Below, one piece after another: positions 18,711 to 27,133 of a stretch of 64,000 nucleotides of DNA. The notes under the pieces are model-generated. The model did not search any database and was not told the DNA's origin. It worked only from the letters and a program-made list of their open reading frames with translations. Source of the stretch: Streptococcus suis (GTDB lineage: Bacteria > Bacillota > Bacilli > Lactobacillales > Streptococcaceae); the NCBI GenBank assembly GCA_029593505.1, contig JAKTNI010000003.1, positions 154,466-218,465 on the forward strand, written 5' to 3'. The position numbers were made by a program, and so were the translations under genes. How positions within the stretch are numbered: position 1 is the stretch's first letter; each line of letters opens with the position of its first letter.

Positions 18711-19496
18711 TCAGTTTTCATTACTCACCAACCATTTACGAGCTTCTTTAACCATGAATAATTCCGATGAGCTATCAGCTAATCTTTCAAAGCACTCTTT
18801 TGCACTCTGTTTATCATTCACTAACAGAGCATTTCTTCCGAGATAGTAGTAAATTGATAACTGTTCCAATGTATTTTTGGGTGTTAGACTTTGGAAATAC
18901 TTGCTTTCTAATCTTAGAATAAGCAGCCTATTTATCGCTTCAAGACTTGCATAGTACTCTGATTGATTCAACATTTCAAAATCTAATTTTATTCTTTCAA
19001 GGTCACCCCCAAAATCCAACTGAATATCGCTCAACACTTGATAATATAATATTTCTGCAGACATCTTTAACCTTAATCGTTTCAAGAAATAGTGTACATT
19101 AATTACATTAAAAAGCGATTTTGAGGTACGAAACTCTCCTTTCCAATAAGCTACTTCACCTTTACGAAATTGGTACATAGCCTGTAAATGTTTAAAGAAA
19201 GCTGGAACACCTTGATAATAACAATCTATCCAAGTCTCATAACGAATTGGATTGCATTCGTCATATAAAATACTATCTAGAGTTTTCATAATGCTATTCG
19301 TCAAAAAAGCAAGTAGTAAAAACACTACAACTTCAAGTAATAAAATAACATAAACAACAGCTGAATATTGAAAATACATAGCTAGGATTGCTAATAAAAT
19401 AGATAGAAGTATCAAACCATACGACTGTAATCGACAGATTTTCTTAAAATTTGTATATGAAAGATGTTTCAATTGTATATAAAATTTATTGTTCAT
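18711..19496 (-). CDS. Two-helix membrane protein with TPR-like tail, putative immunity
   Basis: A 261-residue protein I do not recognise. A basic N-terminus is followed by two strong transmembrane helices (about residues 26-44 and 48-70). A cytoplasmic helical domain of about 185 residues follows, ending in a segment resembling a TPR hairpin (SIYYYLGRNALLVNDKQSAKECFERL). The start overlaps the 3' end of a hydrophobic toxin-tail frame by 11 bp, so translation is coupled to it. That arrangement, between other toxin/immunity pairs, supports an immunity role. No enzymatic motif is visible. Confidence 0.6.
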   Translation of the reverse strand: MNNKFYIQLKHLSYTNFKKICRLQSYGLILLSILLAILAMYFQYSAVVYVILLLEVVVFLLLAFLTNSIMKTLDSILYDECNPIRYETWIDCYYQGVPAFFKHLQAMYQFRKGEVAYWKGEFRTSKSLFNVINVHYFLKRLRLKMSAEILYYQVLSDIQLDFGGDLERIKLDFEMLNQSEYYASLEAINRLLILRLESKYFQSLTPKNTLEQLSIYYYLGRNALLVNDKQSAKECFERLADSSSELFMVKEARKWLVSNEN

Positions 19497-19695
19497 TATT
19501 TATATTTCTTTCTAAGACATCCGAACCTATAATTATAGCGATAGATGTAGTTGCCAATGGTACTGCAACAGGTGCTGCTGTACCTCCACTATAGACAAGC
19601 ATTCCTCCCGCAGCTACAAGACCAATGCCTCCAGCAACTGGTCCATTAATCATCCGTACACCTTGCTCTATAGTAAGAAGTTCTACCATTGCCAT
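19486..19695 (-). pseudogene. Orphan hydrophobic toxin tail
   Basis: A 69-codon frame with a Gly/Ala/Val-rich membrane-like stretch (GPVAGGIGLVAAGGMLVYSGG) and the end DVLERNINNEQ, overlapping the start of the two-helix protein gene by 11 bp. It resembles the hydrophobic core of the other tails in this array. The upstream part of its frame is lost. Around 19,650-19,770 another frame reads as a YD/Rhs-type fragment, so this tail may have been cut and rejoined. Confidence 0.45.
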
Positions 19696-19771
19696 AAGTA
19701 TAGGTTTCCTTGCCTTTTAGCTCACGGTCATAGGTCTGGAGAACTTCGGTGTGTTCCCCGTCGACATAGTT
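19646..19771 (-). pseudogene. Possible Rhs/YD-repeat protein remnant
   Basis: A 42-codon open stretch between two stops reads NYVDGEHTEVLQTYDRELKG then KETYTYGNGRTSYY, with the aromatic-Gly spacing of YD/Rhs repeats. It overlaps the hydrophobic tail in another frame. The length is too short for certainty. Confidence 0.35.
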
Positions 19772-19793
19772 TCAGCAATAATACAATATTAGC

Positions 19794-20417
19794 CTACATA
19801 TCTATTTCATACTCCGATTTAGTATAATATCCCAAGGAAAATATGAAATAACCAAGTAAAGTAAGTCCACTTAGGAAGTGATACAGCAAATTATAATCAT
19901 TATCAAATAAGATATTTCTAGAAAATCCTATGAAACACATTAACATCACTAAACTTAGTAAATTCTCTTTCAACCCTGAGGCATCTCTGCAACGCAAAGT
20001 TACCTTTCTCACTGGTCTTGTAAGAAATAATTTCATTGTCGAAGACTTTCTCCAACAAAAAATTCGTATCGAAAATACAGCTAAAAGAATAAACAAATAA
20101 ACTAGTTGATTCCAAACAAAAGAAATAGTACCAAAATCATCCGGCAACAACCGAACTAATACTGTGACTCCCACGATAATATAAAATGGTGGCGAAACAA
20201 TCTTTTTAATCTCTTTTGTCGATAAAGTTTCTGATTTGAGACTTACATAATCTTGTTCACTGATACAATAAACTCTCTTTCCAAATAATAGATTAAAAAC
20301 AGGAAACAAAAAAGTAAGTAAACCCTTTTCAACATCTACTATATAGTATTTTCCCTCATGTTCAAACATCTTATACCTAGGTTGAAATTTAATGGGATAA
20401 AGATTTACTATTGACAC
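19794..20417 (-). CDS. DUF443 membrane immunity protein (TsaI-like), copy 2
   Basis: A 207-residue polytopic protein paralogous to the one at 17,113-17,742. It begins FQPRYKMFEHEGKYYIVDVEKGLLTFLFPVFNLLFGKRVYCIS, a clear DUF443-type start, and has about five hydrophobic helices. The two copies are only distantly alike by eye, so they probably protect against different toxin tails. It starts 13 bp after the stop of a toxin-tail end reading [13 protein letters not shown], which parallels LEKEPLIPLLPNY upstream of copy 1. The expected site is the cell membrane. Confidence 0.75.
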   Translation of the reverse strand: MSIVNLYPIKFQPRYKMFEHEGKYYIVDVEKGLLTFLFPVFNLLFGKRVYCISEQDYVSLKSETLSTKEIKKIVSPPFYIIVGVTVLVRLLPDDFGTISFVWNQLVYLFILLAVFSIRIFCWRKSSTMKLFLTRPVRKVTLRCRDASGLKENLLSLVMLMCFIGFSRNILFDNDYNLLYHFLSGLTLLGYFIFSLGYYTKSEYEIDM

Positions 20418-20430
20418 ACGTGAATCCTCC

Positions 20431-20640
20431 TTAATAATTTGGCGGTAAAAGAATTAAAGGTTCCTTCTTAAGTGAAGGAATAAGTTCTTTACCGTCATGG
20501 TGACCAATCCCAATATAGTCTTTGTAATGCCTCACTTGAGATTCATAACTATTGTTCTGATCATCACTATCTGAACTTACTCGACAATAAGCAGCAACTC
20601 TTTTTTGATGACATTCTACATTTGATGAACCTCTCCTCCT
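20431..20640 (-). pseudogene. Fusion scar: serine recombinase N-terminus joined to toxin tail
   Basis: One open frame of 69 codons plus TAA. Its first part reads [15 protein letters not shown] then [13 protein letters not shown], the catalytic N-terminus of a large serine recombinase with the nucleophilic serine in CRVSS. After KDYI the frame switches without a stop to [20 protein letters not shown], the end of a TspA-like toxin tail. A purine-rich AGGAGGAGAGG precedes it, but no good start codon is in frame. I read this as a deletion junction between an integrated element and the toxin array. Confidence 0.65.
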
Positions 20641-21143
20641 TTACCAATTGTTCAATTCCTCAAATAATAATTGGATAGAATTCCAGAACTGATTTACAAA
20701 CTCCACTTTATTTTCTACAATCTGATGTTTCTCATAAATAGTATAGAAAGTGCTATATTTGTCGATATTACTATTTACTGGATCATTGTTAACATATAGC
20801 TTCAACAAAAAATCAATCCTAGTATCATAGATTGCATTATTAGTTAAAAAGTTCCAAAATGAATCTTGTTGGAGTCGGTGTTCAATCTGATTCCAGGCTA
20901 TCGAACGATGTATTCTTTCGCTCTCATATCCATCCACATAATTATTTTTATCTGTATCAGAGCTTTGATAAGTTCTGCATTTGTCAACGGAATTTTTCCT
21001 AAGTTAACTTTCGTAAAAATATTAATTGGATCTTCTGTATCATCAATTTCGTACCAAATGAAGAATACTGATTCTGTTGATACCTTATAAATATCATGTA
21101 AAGCATTATCGGAATTAATATCACCATTATCAAACCAAGACAC
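20641..21143 (-). pseudogene. Broken DUF262 gene fragment
   Basis: Two overlapping frames encode one protein. The upstream piece (20,898-21,143) reads [20 protein letters not shown] and [15 protein letters not shown]. The downstream piece (20,641-20,937) reads [20 protein letters not shown] and NAIYDTRIDFLLKL. Both match the DUF262/GmrSD N-terminal region, which in intact proteins takes part in restriction of modified phage DNA. A frameshift near 20,935 separates them, and both ends of the gene are missing. It cannot give a working protein. Confidence 0.65.
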
Positions 21144-21522
21144 TCAACTGTCGCTCTTACTCTGATACTACCCCATACATCACAAAAAGTCTTGAAACCA
21201 AGGATTTTTATTATTGCGATATGTCACTTTTACGAGCAGACTAACATACTTGACATGGCTCATCTTGAGCCTAAGTACAACAATTTTCAAAAACGGTATT
21301 TTTCTGTTTTTGGAAATAAGTTTGAGGCTAATTAATGCGTTATCTGGAATAGGTCTAGTAGTAATTCTTCTCCGTTATAGAAGTAGAAATTAACTACAGT
21401 ATTTGACGATATTTAATGCTCTCATCATTGTTACAATAATCTGATATACTCGGACAGTGTAATTTGACAAATGTATAAGATTTTTTCATAGAGTAGGCAA
21501 GAATAATCTTCTTAATACTCAA
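21144..21522. other. Intergenic stretch without a recognisable gene
   Basis: About 380 bases between the DUF262 remnant and the J-protein gene. The only frame of note is a 27-codon minus-strand stretch at 21,180-21,263 (MSHVKYVSLLVKVTYRNNKN...), whose upstream frame is open, so it may be the end of a lost gene. I see no RNA gene or strong promoter. Confidence 0.4.
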
Positions 21523-22482
21523 TTATTTCTTTTTGAATATACGTTTTAAAAAACCAAAAATCCACCAAAATATACCAATAAACATGAGTAAAAATGCCGC
21601 AACATTCAGAAATGTAAAAATCGTATTTATCAACACTAAAATTCCAGGTTGATCCAATGTAATCATAACCGCTATAAAACTTGCAACAAATAGGATTAAG
21701 GAGGTAAGGAACAAGGCACTTGGTCCCATATGTTTACGGCGAAGGGTCATATAGACTCCCAAACCAATAAAGGTTGATATCATGACCACAAAAATAGCAA
21801 GAAGACGATGGGAAATCGGTGCCTCAAAGTTATTAGAAACGATGATTCCAATGGTGTTAATCAGTAAGAAAATCGACTTAGTTCCCCAAGCAAAGCGGAT
21901 TTTTTTAGCTGGTTTAGCAGCCTGGATATCTTCAGGGGCTAATTCAATTTTTCTTTGATAAGGATCGACTTCAACCTGCTCTACTTCATCAAATCGAAAT
22001 TCTGGATCTGATTCTTGTGTCTGTTCTTCAACTGATTCATTTTCTTCGAACTGAAATTCCGACTTGTCCTGTTGGGTTTCTTCCTCAACAAGAGGTATTG
22101 ATTCATCTACATTCAAATTGGTAAAGTTGAAGGATGGATAGGTTCCTGAATTAACTTCCGAGTGGGAAGGCTGTGTCGGCTCTGTTACCTGACTAGACGC
22201 TTGTTCTTGGGATGGAATCTGTAAATCAAAGAGATCATCGGTATCGTCAGTCTTCATTCGATCTTTTTCAGCTTGTACTTGTTGGATAATAGCCTCTAAA
22301 TAGCCCTTTTTCTGCAAGTCTAGTGCGAGTTGGTAGGCTTCGTAGAGGTATTTGTAGGCTTCGGGATGTTCTTCAGGATGGGTGTACTTGGATAAGAATG
22401 CAAAGGCACGTTTGATTGCTCGTTCATCCGAACCTGGTTCGAGCTGTAGGAGCTCTACAGCCTCATAAGCGGTCATCTGCAT
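21523..22482 (-). CDS. Membrane-anchored J-domain protein, partner of HscC
   Basis: Predicted co-chaperone for the Hsp70 encoded just upstream. From the ATG at 22,482 it has 319 residues. An N-terminal J-like domain (TAYEAVELLQLEPGSDERAI, KYTHPEEHPEAYKYL) comes first, then a long acidic, Gln-rich linker (about residues 75-190). Four C-terminal hydrophobic helices follow, with a basic end LKRIFKKK. The canonical HPD is replaced by HPE, which could weaken classic DnaK stimulation or mark a dedicated partner. The AGGAGG site inside the hscC end fixes this start; an upstream ATG at 22,524 lies deep in hscC. The 20-bp overlap indicates coupled translation. Confidence 0.8.
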   Translation of the reverse strand: MQMTAYEAVELLQLEPGSDERAIKRAFAFLSKYTHPEEHPEAYKYLYEAYQLALDLQKKGYLEAIIQQVQAEKDRMKTDDTDDLFDLQIPSQEQASSQVTEPTQPSHSEVNSGTYPSFNFTNLNVDESIPLVEEETQQDKSEFQFEENESVEEQTQESDPEFRFDEVEQVEVDPYQRKIELAPEDIQAAKPAKKIRFAWGTKSIFLLINTIGIIVSNNFEAPISHRLLAIFVVMISTFIGLGVYMTLRRKHMGPSALFLTSLILFVASFIAVMITLDQPGILVLINTIFTFLNVAAFLLMFIGIFWWIFGFLKRIFKKK

Positions 22483-24277
22483 GATTTTCTTCCTCCTGAG
22501 CCTGGGAAAGTACTTCCTCTTCATCGACTTTAGTCATGGAGTCGTCTCCTTCCCATTCATCCTCCCAGTCTTCTTCATCTCTCAAAAAGACGTCACCTCT
22601 ATAAAATGGATCAAATTCTTCATAGACGTTAAGAGCACGGTTCATTTCTTCGGCAAACTGACGAATTTTCCGTCTGTCTTGACTTGCCAGTATGCGGTCA
22701 AAGCGGTCAATCCAAAATTTCAAATGGTTCTTGCTAGTAATATTAGCAGATGCATACGCAGTTAAGAGTCGATCTTTAAGGAGTTGGTTAGCGGCTTCCT
22801 CTTTTGGATGGTGCTTCAGGTGCTTCAAGCGCTCTTGGGCTACTTGGATGTCTGCTTCGGTGAGTTCGTTGGCAATGGTTTGAGACATTCTTTTTCCTGT
22901 TGATGGGATGTGGACGTCTACATCTAAAATACCATTTAAATCATATGTGAAGCGGACATCAATTCGTTCTTCGCCACGACCTTGTGGAGGTACGGTTACT
23001 TTGAGTTCTCCAAGTTTGAGGTTGTCCTTGGCATAGACCTGCTCGCCTTGAAGGATTGAGACCACGATATTGGTTTGACCGTCATAGGTTGTATAGAAGG
23101 ACTCAACTCGTGAACTCGGCAGGGCGGTATTCCGTTCAAGAATGGGAGTCATGTATGGTAGATTAGGGTCTTGTTCATTGAGTGTTTCAATACCGAGTGA
23201 GAAGGGACTGATATCGGTCATGATATAATCTTTAACCTTGTCGTCCCGATCCATAATTCCTAGAATAAGTCCTAAACCACGCACCACACGTTCTTGTTCA
23301 TCGCCATCCACCTGTGGAAGTCCGGCAAAGAGTTGGCCGAGATAGGATTTTACGATAGGCATGCGACTGGATCCACCAACGAAGACTATGGCATCGACCT
23401 GACTGGCCCGCATATTGGCATCACGGAGGGCACCGGCTATAGTTGCTTTCATGCGAGCGAAAATCTCAGCACCTGCGGATATAAGACGCTGGTTATCAAA
23501 ATGGCTGGTTAGAAGTTTACCCTCCCAGTCCCATTCAAAAGTCACTTCAGATTCAGTTGAGAGGCGTCTTTTCAATTTTTCCGCATGTGACTTGAGGATG
23601 GCATATGATTCCTCAGATAGTTGGCTAGCCTCGATTCCGTTGTCAGCTAGGATAACTTTAGTAATTACTTGGTCAAAATCATCTCCCCCCAAACGATTGT
23701 CCCCAGAGATCGCTAGGATTTCAATCATGTTGTCAAAGCAGTCCACCAGGGAAATATCTAGAGTTCCACCACCAAAGTCACAGACAATATATTTCTGCTC
23801 TTGATTTTGATGGACATAAGCATTTAAGGCAGCAGCACTAGGTTCATTGATTAACCGAGCGACCTTTACACCAGCGAGAGCTCCAGCTTTTTTAGTGGCT
23901 ACGCGCTGCTTATCTTGGAAATAGGCAGGGACTGAAATAACAACCTCGTCAATTTTTTGCTCGAGATAGTCTTCTGCATTAGAAATTAATTCTCGTAAGA
24001 GCACACTAGAGATTTCCTCTGGTGAAAATGTTTGATCGCCCAAATGAATCTGAGTTTGTCTACCCATCAATCGTTTGAAGGAAGCGACAGTTCGATCAGG
24101 GTGGGTAATTAATCGTTCTTTGGCTGGTTCTCCAACAAACCATTCTCCGTCAGGAGTCAAGTGAACAACACTCGGAGTATACTTGTTACCAAAACGGTTT
24201 GGAATGATCTCGACTGCCCCATTTCGAAAGGCTGTTACCAAACTGGTACTAGTTCCTAAATCTATTCCAATTCTCAT
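22463..24277 (-). CDS. hscC: HscC-type accessory Hsp70 chaperone
   Basis: ATP-dependent chaperone of the Hsp70 superfamily, distinct from housekeeping DnaK. Of 604 residues, the first 350 or so form the nucleotide-binding domain with GIDLGTSTS, PAYFQDKQR, NEPSAAALN, CDFGGGTLDIS and VFVGGSSRMP. A substrate-binding beta domain with TDISPFSLGIE and PILERNTALPSSRVES follows, the latter diagnostic of HscC. The C-terminal lid is short, with an acidic tail (EEDWEDEWEGDD) in place of a DnaK EEVD-like end. The J-protein gene overlaps its 3' end, matching the HscC-DjlC pairing of Escherichia coli. No CIRCE or CtsR site is seen upstream, so heat control is doubtful. Confidence 0.88.
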   Translation of the reverse strand: MRIGIDLGTSTSLVTAFRNGAVEIIPNRFGNKYTPSVVHLTPDGEWFVGEPAKERLITHPDRTVASFKRLMGRQTQIHLGDQTFSPEEISSVLLRELISNAEDYLEQKIDEVVISVPAYFQDKQRVATKKAGALAGVKVARLINEPSAAALNAYVHQNQEQKYIVCDFGGGTLDISLVDCFDNMIEILAISGDNRLGGDDFDQVITKVILADNGIEASQLSEESYAILKSHAEKLKRRLSTESEVTFEWDWEGKLLTSHFDNQRLISAGAEIFARMKATIAGALRDANMRASQVDAIVFVGGSSRMPIVKSYLGQLFAGLPQVDGDEQERVVRGLGLILGIMDRDDKVKDYIMTDISPFSLGIETLNEQDPNLPYMTPILERNTALPSSRVESFYTTYDGQTNIVVSILQGEQVYAKDNLKLGELKVTVPPQGRGEERIDVRFTYDLNGILDVDVHIPSTGKRMSQTIANELTEADIQVAQERLKHLKHHPKEEAANQLLKDRLLTAYASANITSKNHLKFWIDRFDRILASQDRRKIRQFAEEMNRALNVYEEFDPFYRGDVFLRDEEDWEDEWEGDDSMTKVDEEEVLSQAQEEENHADDRL

Positions 24278-24597
24278 ATGATACCTCCATTTATACTTTA
24301 TCTATTCCTGGCTTTTTCAATAATATTGTTCTGAATGACATATCTTTCATAAACCAGTTCTATTATACAACAATTTAAGGAAATACAATATAACTTTACT
24401 AATAGAGAGTGAATTAGAAAAAATAATTTTAATTACATTTAGTCAACATATCTTATTAGCATAATTTTTGATAAAATTACCATATTTTCACTTTATAATT
24501 TTATGACACTGACTGAAGTATAGCCGATTTCAATTAAATCAAAAAAATGAAATAAATATTATAGCATTTTCGTTATCTTTGTAAATGTGATAAAAAA
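24278..24597. other. AT-rich region upstream of hscC
   Basis: About 320 bases with no credible gene. A minus-strand TATAAT-like element occurs in the segment around 24,360-24,366 but lacks a good -35. The hscC ribosome site GGAGGTATC abuts the gene. Confidence 0.4.
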
Positions 24598-24605
24598 TCA
24601 CAAAA

Positions 24606-24629
24606 ACCTCACCCATTTCTGGGCAAGGT
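24606..24629 (-). terminator. Terminator after the recombinase remnant
   Basis: Minus-strand stem ACCTTGCCCA/TGGGTGAGGT with loop GAAA, followed by TTTTTG. It is the original terminator of the recombinase gene. Confidence 0.7.
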
Positions 24630-24632
24630 GCT

Positions 24633-25290
24633 CTACTTCCATATGTTCACTACTGTTCCCGATTTGAATTCTACTTCAAATCTCATCTCGTGGACTGTTA
24701 TTTTATCAACTAGTTTTCTTACCAGGAGCTCGTCATACTCCTCCATTAGACTTGCCTGTTCATCCAGGAATAGCTGCATTTCTTCGATTCATTTTTTTAC
24801 ACCTTCTTGAAGTGCATTGTTGGTTATCACTTCCTGCTTTTGATTTTATAGATTTATGATTTCATCAACTAGAGTATTGTACCTTTCTTCATCGTTAAAC
24901 GAACCGACCATATGATTTTATTACGATCGTGGATAGCTGAGTTAATGGCTTTGAACACTACTTTTTGCAGTTCGTCTTCTTTGATAGTTGGTACGTCACA
25001 GACTTCAGGTCCTTTCTCAACCTTGGTCACAGAACGCCACACATTGGAAGCTTTCCCTCTATTCTTCCAGCCCCCCTTCGATAGGTTGCTTGGCATTTTG
25101 AACAACACACCACACTTGTTAAAGCGTACTTGCTTGAGTAGTTACGTTTCTTCTCGCCACTTTTTAGTGTCGTTCGTCTAATCATTTTTCTTGAATCTGC
25201 ATGAACAGGTCCTTCGGTATGATTGCTTCCTGGTTTCCTTCTACATAATACTGTGGGACAATGCCTGCATTCTTTATCGTCTGGTAGCCC
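24633..25290 (-). pseudogene. Large serine recombinase, C-terminal remnant
   Basis: Several frames together spell the second half of a large serine recombinase. They read NAGIVPQYYVEGNQEAIIPK then LFMQIQE (recombinase domain edge), KRNYSSKYALTSVVCCSKC with a zinc-ribbon pair, W then RGKASNVWRSVTKVEKGPEVC, and a coiled-coil/C-terminal part with YDELLVRKLVDKITVHE and FEVEFKSGTVVNIW. At least three frameshifts or stops interrupt it. It may be the lost integrase of the adjoining conjugative element or of a prophage; position alone does not decide. A matching N-terminal catalytic piece lies 4 kb away at 20,431-20,640. Confidence 0.75.
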
Positions 25291-25564
25291 AAAATACGGT
25301 AGAATGACATACTTATCCATCCAAAGGTGGGAAAACGAGTACGAATGTGGTCAAGTCTGTTGTTGAAGATAAGTCCAAGCCTCCATAACAAACTCTCCCT
25401 TCCAGTTCATCTTCACTCACAGCAAAGGAACAAGCATCCCACTTTCCCATCGGCATCCATCGCACTGCTTGTTTAACCCATTTTTTGAACTAATTCAAAT
25501 GGTAGACTGCAACATACTCCAACGGCTTTTTGTACACTGGGAATAACTCTCTTTTCTTTGTCAT
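25280..25564 (-). pseudogene. Phage terminase large subunit fragment
   Basis: Minus-strand frames read WVKQAVRWMPMGKWDAC, then EDELEGRVCYGGLDLSSTTD and LTTFVLVFPPLDG, then after a one-base shift DKYVILPYFGLPDD. These are the nuclease-domain hallmarks of phage TerL (the catalytic aspartate in GGLDLSSTTD). Both ends are missing, there is an in-frame stop near the start, and it runs directly into the recombinase remnant. It is evidence of a deleted prophage. Confidence 0.65.
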
Positions 25565-25744
25565 ACGTCCACCTCGTACCTAACACCTATAATAAATTTG
25601 AGAAATGTTATTTAGTCTATTATATCATTTTCCAACGATTTTTACTCCCCCAATTTTATCAATCATTTCCTATTAACAACTTACCCCTTCAAACATTTTC
25701 TCCACTCAACTATCGTAGTAGAATCAATGGTTTATAAAGAAAAA

Positions 25745-25770
25745 AGAGTCAGGCTTTTACACCTAACTCT
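25745..25770 (-). terminator. Intrinsic terminator in the remnant region
   Basis: Minus-strand hairpin AGAGTTAGG/CCTGACTCT with loop TGTAAAAG, followed by TTTTTTC. It appears to be orphaned from its gene. Confidence 0.55.
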
Positions 25771-25809
25771 CGAGAATCCATTGATATCAAGGGGGTTATT
25801 TTACTTTAA

Positions 25810-26200
25810 ACAGCAATACTACACACTCCACGTGATGAGTACGAGGAAAACTATAAAAAGCTTCTTCAAATTTATTCAACAAAAGAATTTCAATTAAAAG
25901 AAGATATTGAAGGCTATATTCGATTAAAGTATAATTATGCACATCACCTAACCATTAATGGTCAAATAATAGAGGCTTTAGAGGCCGCATTAGATCGCAT
26001 TAGATACTATAGATTTTTGTAAGAAAAATAATACTGTGTACCAAATGCCATCTCTACTTCTTCTTGTTGCTAATTCTTGTGAAAAATTTTTATCTAAAGA
26101 AGAGATTTTAGAATACTATTTTGATGCAAAAACACTGGCAAAACTATACGGAAATGAGGCACTTTATCTCAAAATAAAAAAATATTTATCTAACTTATAA
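25810..26200 (+). pseudogene. Rgg/TPR-type regulator, C-terminal remnant
   Basis: On the plus strand the frame reads ENYKKLLQIYSTKEFQLKED, YNYAHHLTINGQIIEALEAALD, then after a frameshift KKNNTVYQMPSLLLLVANSC and SKEEILEYYFDAKTLAKLYG. This is the helical repeat domain of Rgg/MutR or PlcR-like peptide-sensing regulators. The HTH N-terminus is absent. The frameshift is an exact 10-bp tandem duplication at 25,987-26,006 (GCATTAGATC/GCATTAGATA). Removing one unit restores AALDTIDFCKKNN. It is one of very few plus-strand genes in this half of the window. Confidence 0.65.
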
Positions 26201-26284
26201 CAGTGAAAACTCTTACTAATAGAGAAGGTTGTGGATACTATTATTTTTTTCAATAATTTCTCCCAGTATTATGAAATAATCTTA

Positions 26285-27133
26285 TCATATGTAAATATTA
26301 TCTCGCATTTTTATATTAAGTTTTCCCCCTATGTTTAATAATTTCACAAATGTTTCTAGCCTTCTAGCTAATCCTTCGTACTCATCAAGATAATAACCTA
26401 GCTCCTCTTGTAGCAATTTTATTTCATCGGTCACTTGTTCTAGTGTAATTGATTCCGTCATATTCATTTGTGCAAAATCATACTTAGCTAATTTTCTACT
26501 CTCATGATCTTCACTCTTCAAATTGATAAGCACTTCCGCCATCTTGTTTAAGGTGGCGATTTTTTCATTGGTTTGATTTAATACTATGTCTAGCTCTGCT
26601 ATTTCCGCGACCAGTTCGTCTTTGATAGCCTGATACTTCTTATCTGTCTCAGTTAACTCAATCAAGAGGTTAATCTCAGTAATCTTTTTCTGTAAACTTT
26701 CAACTGTTGGTCTTTTGTATGGTATCATCCAGCTATCATTGGTTAGCTGTCTAATCAAGGTTCGCCCTTTAATATACTGATTCTTATCCGAATGTTCCTT
26801 GTTATAGACAAAATATGAGGTTGTCTCACGGATATAGACTTTATATTTTTTCTGATTCTCTTCTTCAAGAATATCTAATTGATAGTTGGGAATGAAAATA
26901 AGACCGCTCTGTTTGACACCGAAAGCCACCTTGATATAGACGCCCTCATCAACTAGCTTCTCTATTTGGTGCTCTGCAAGTTCCACTTCAAATTCATGAA
27001 CGGCATCTCGTTTTTCCTTAAATGTCTCAAAGGCTTCCTCAATTTCTTCAATGGATACCTTCTCCTTATCACGTTCTTCTTGAAAAGTATGATATTGTTC
27101 TCGAAGACTTTCAACTACTTCTGAGGAAACCAA
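26285..27133 (-). pseudogene. Conjugative relaxase, C-terminal piece (frameshifted)
   Basis: A 282-codon piece continuing the relaxase at 27,115-27,699. It is charged and largely coiled-coil (SLREQYHTFQEERDKEKVSI, EEAFETFKEKRDAVHEFEVE), with a central globular part around IFIPNYQLDILEE. In intact ICESa2603-family relaxases (SAG1250 type) this part follows the nuclease domain in one chain of roughly 470 residues. A missing base near 27,140-27,150 puts it in another frame. It has no ribosome site, so it is unlikely to be made as a separate protein. Confidence 0.7.

Noticed and set aside
24278..24420. Heat-shock operator (CIRCE or CtsR box) upstream of hscC
   Set aside because: No inverted repeat of CIRCE type and no CtsR heptad repeat is present.
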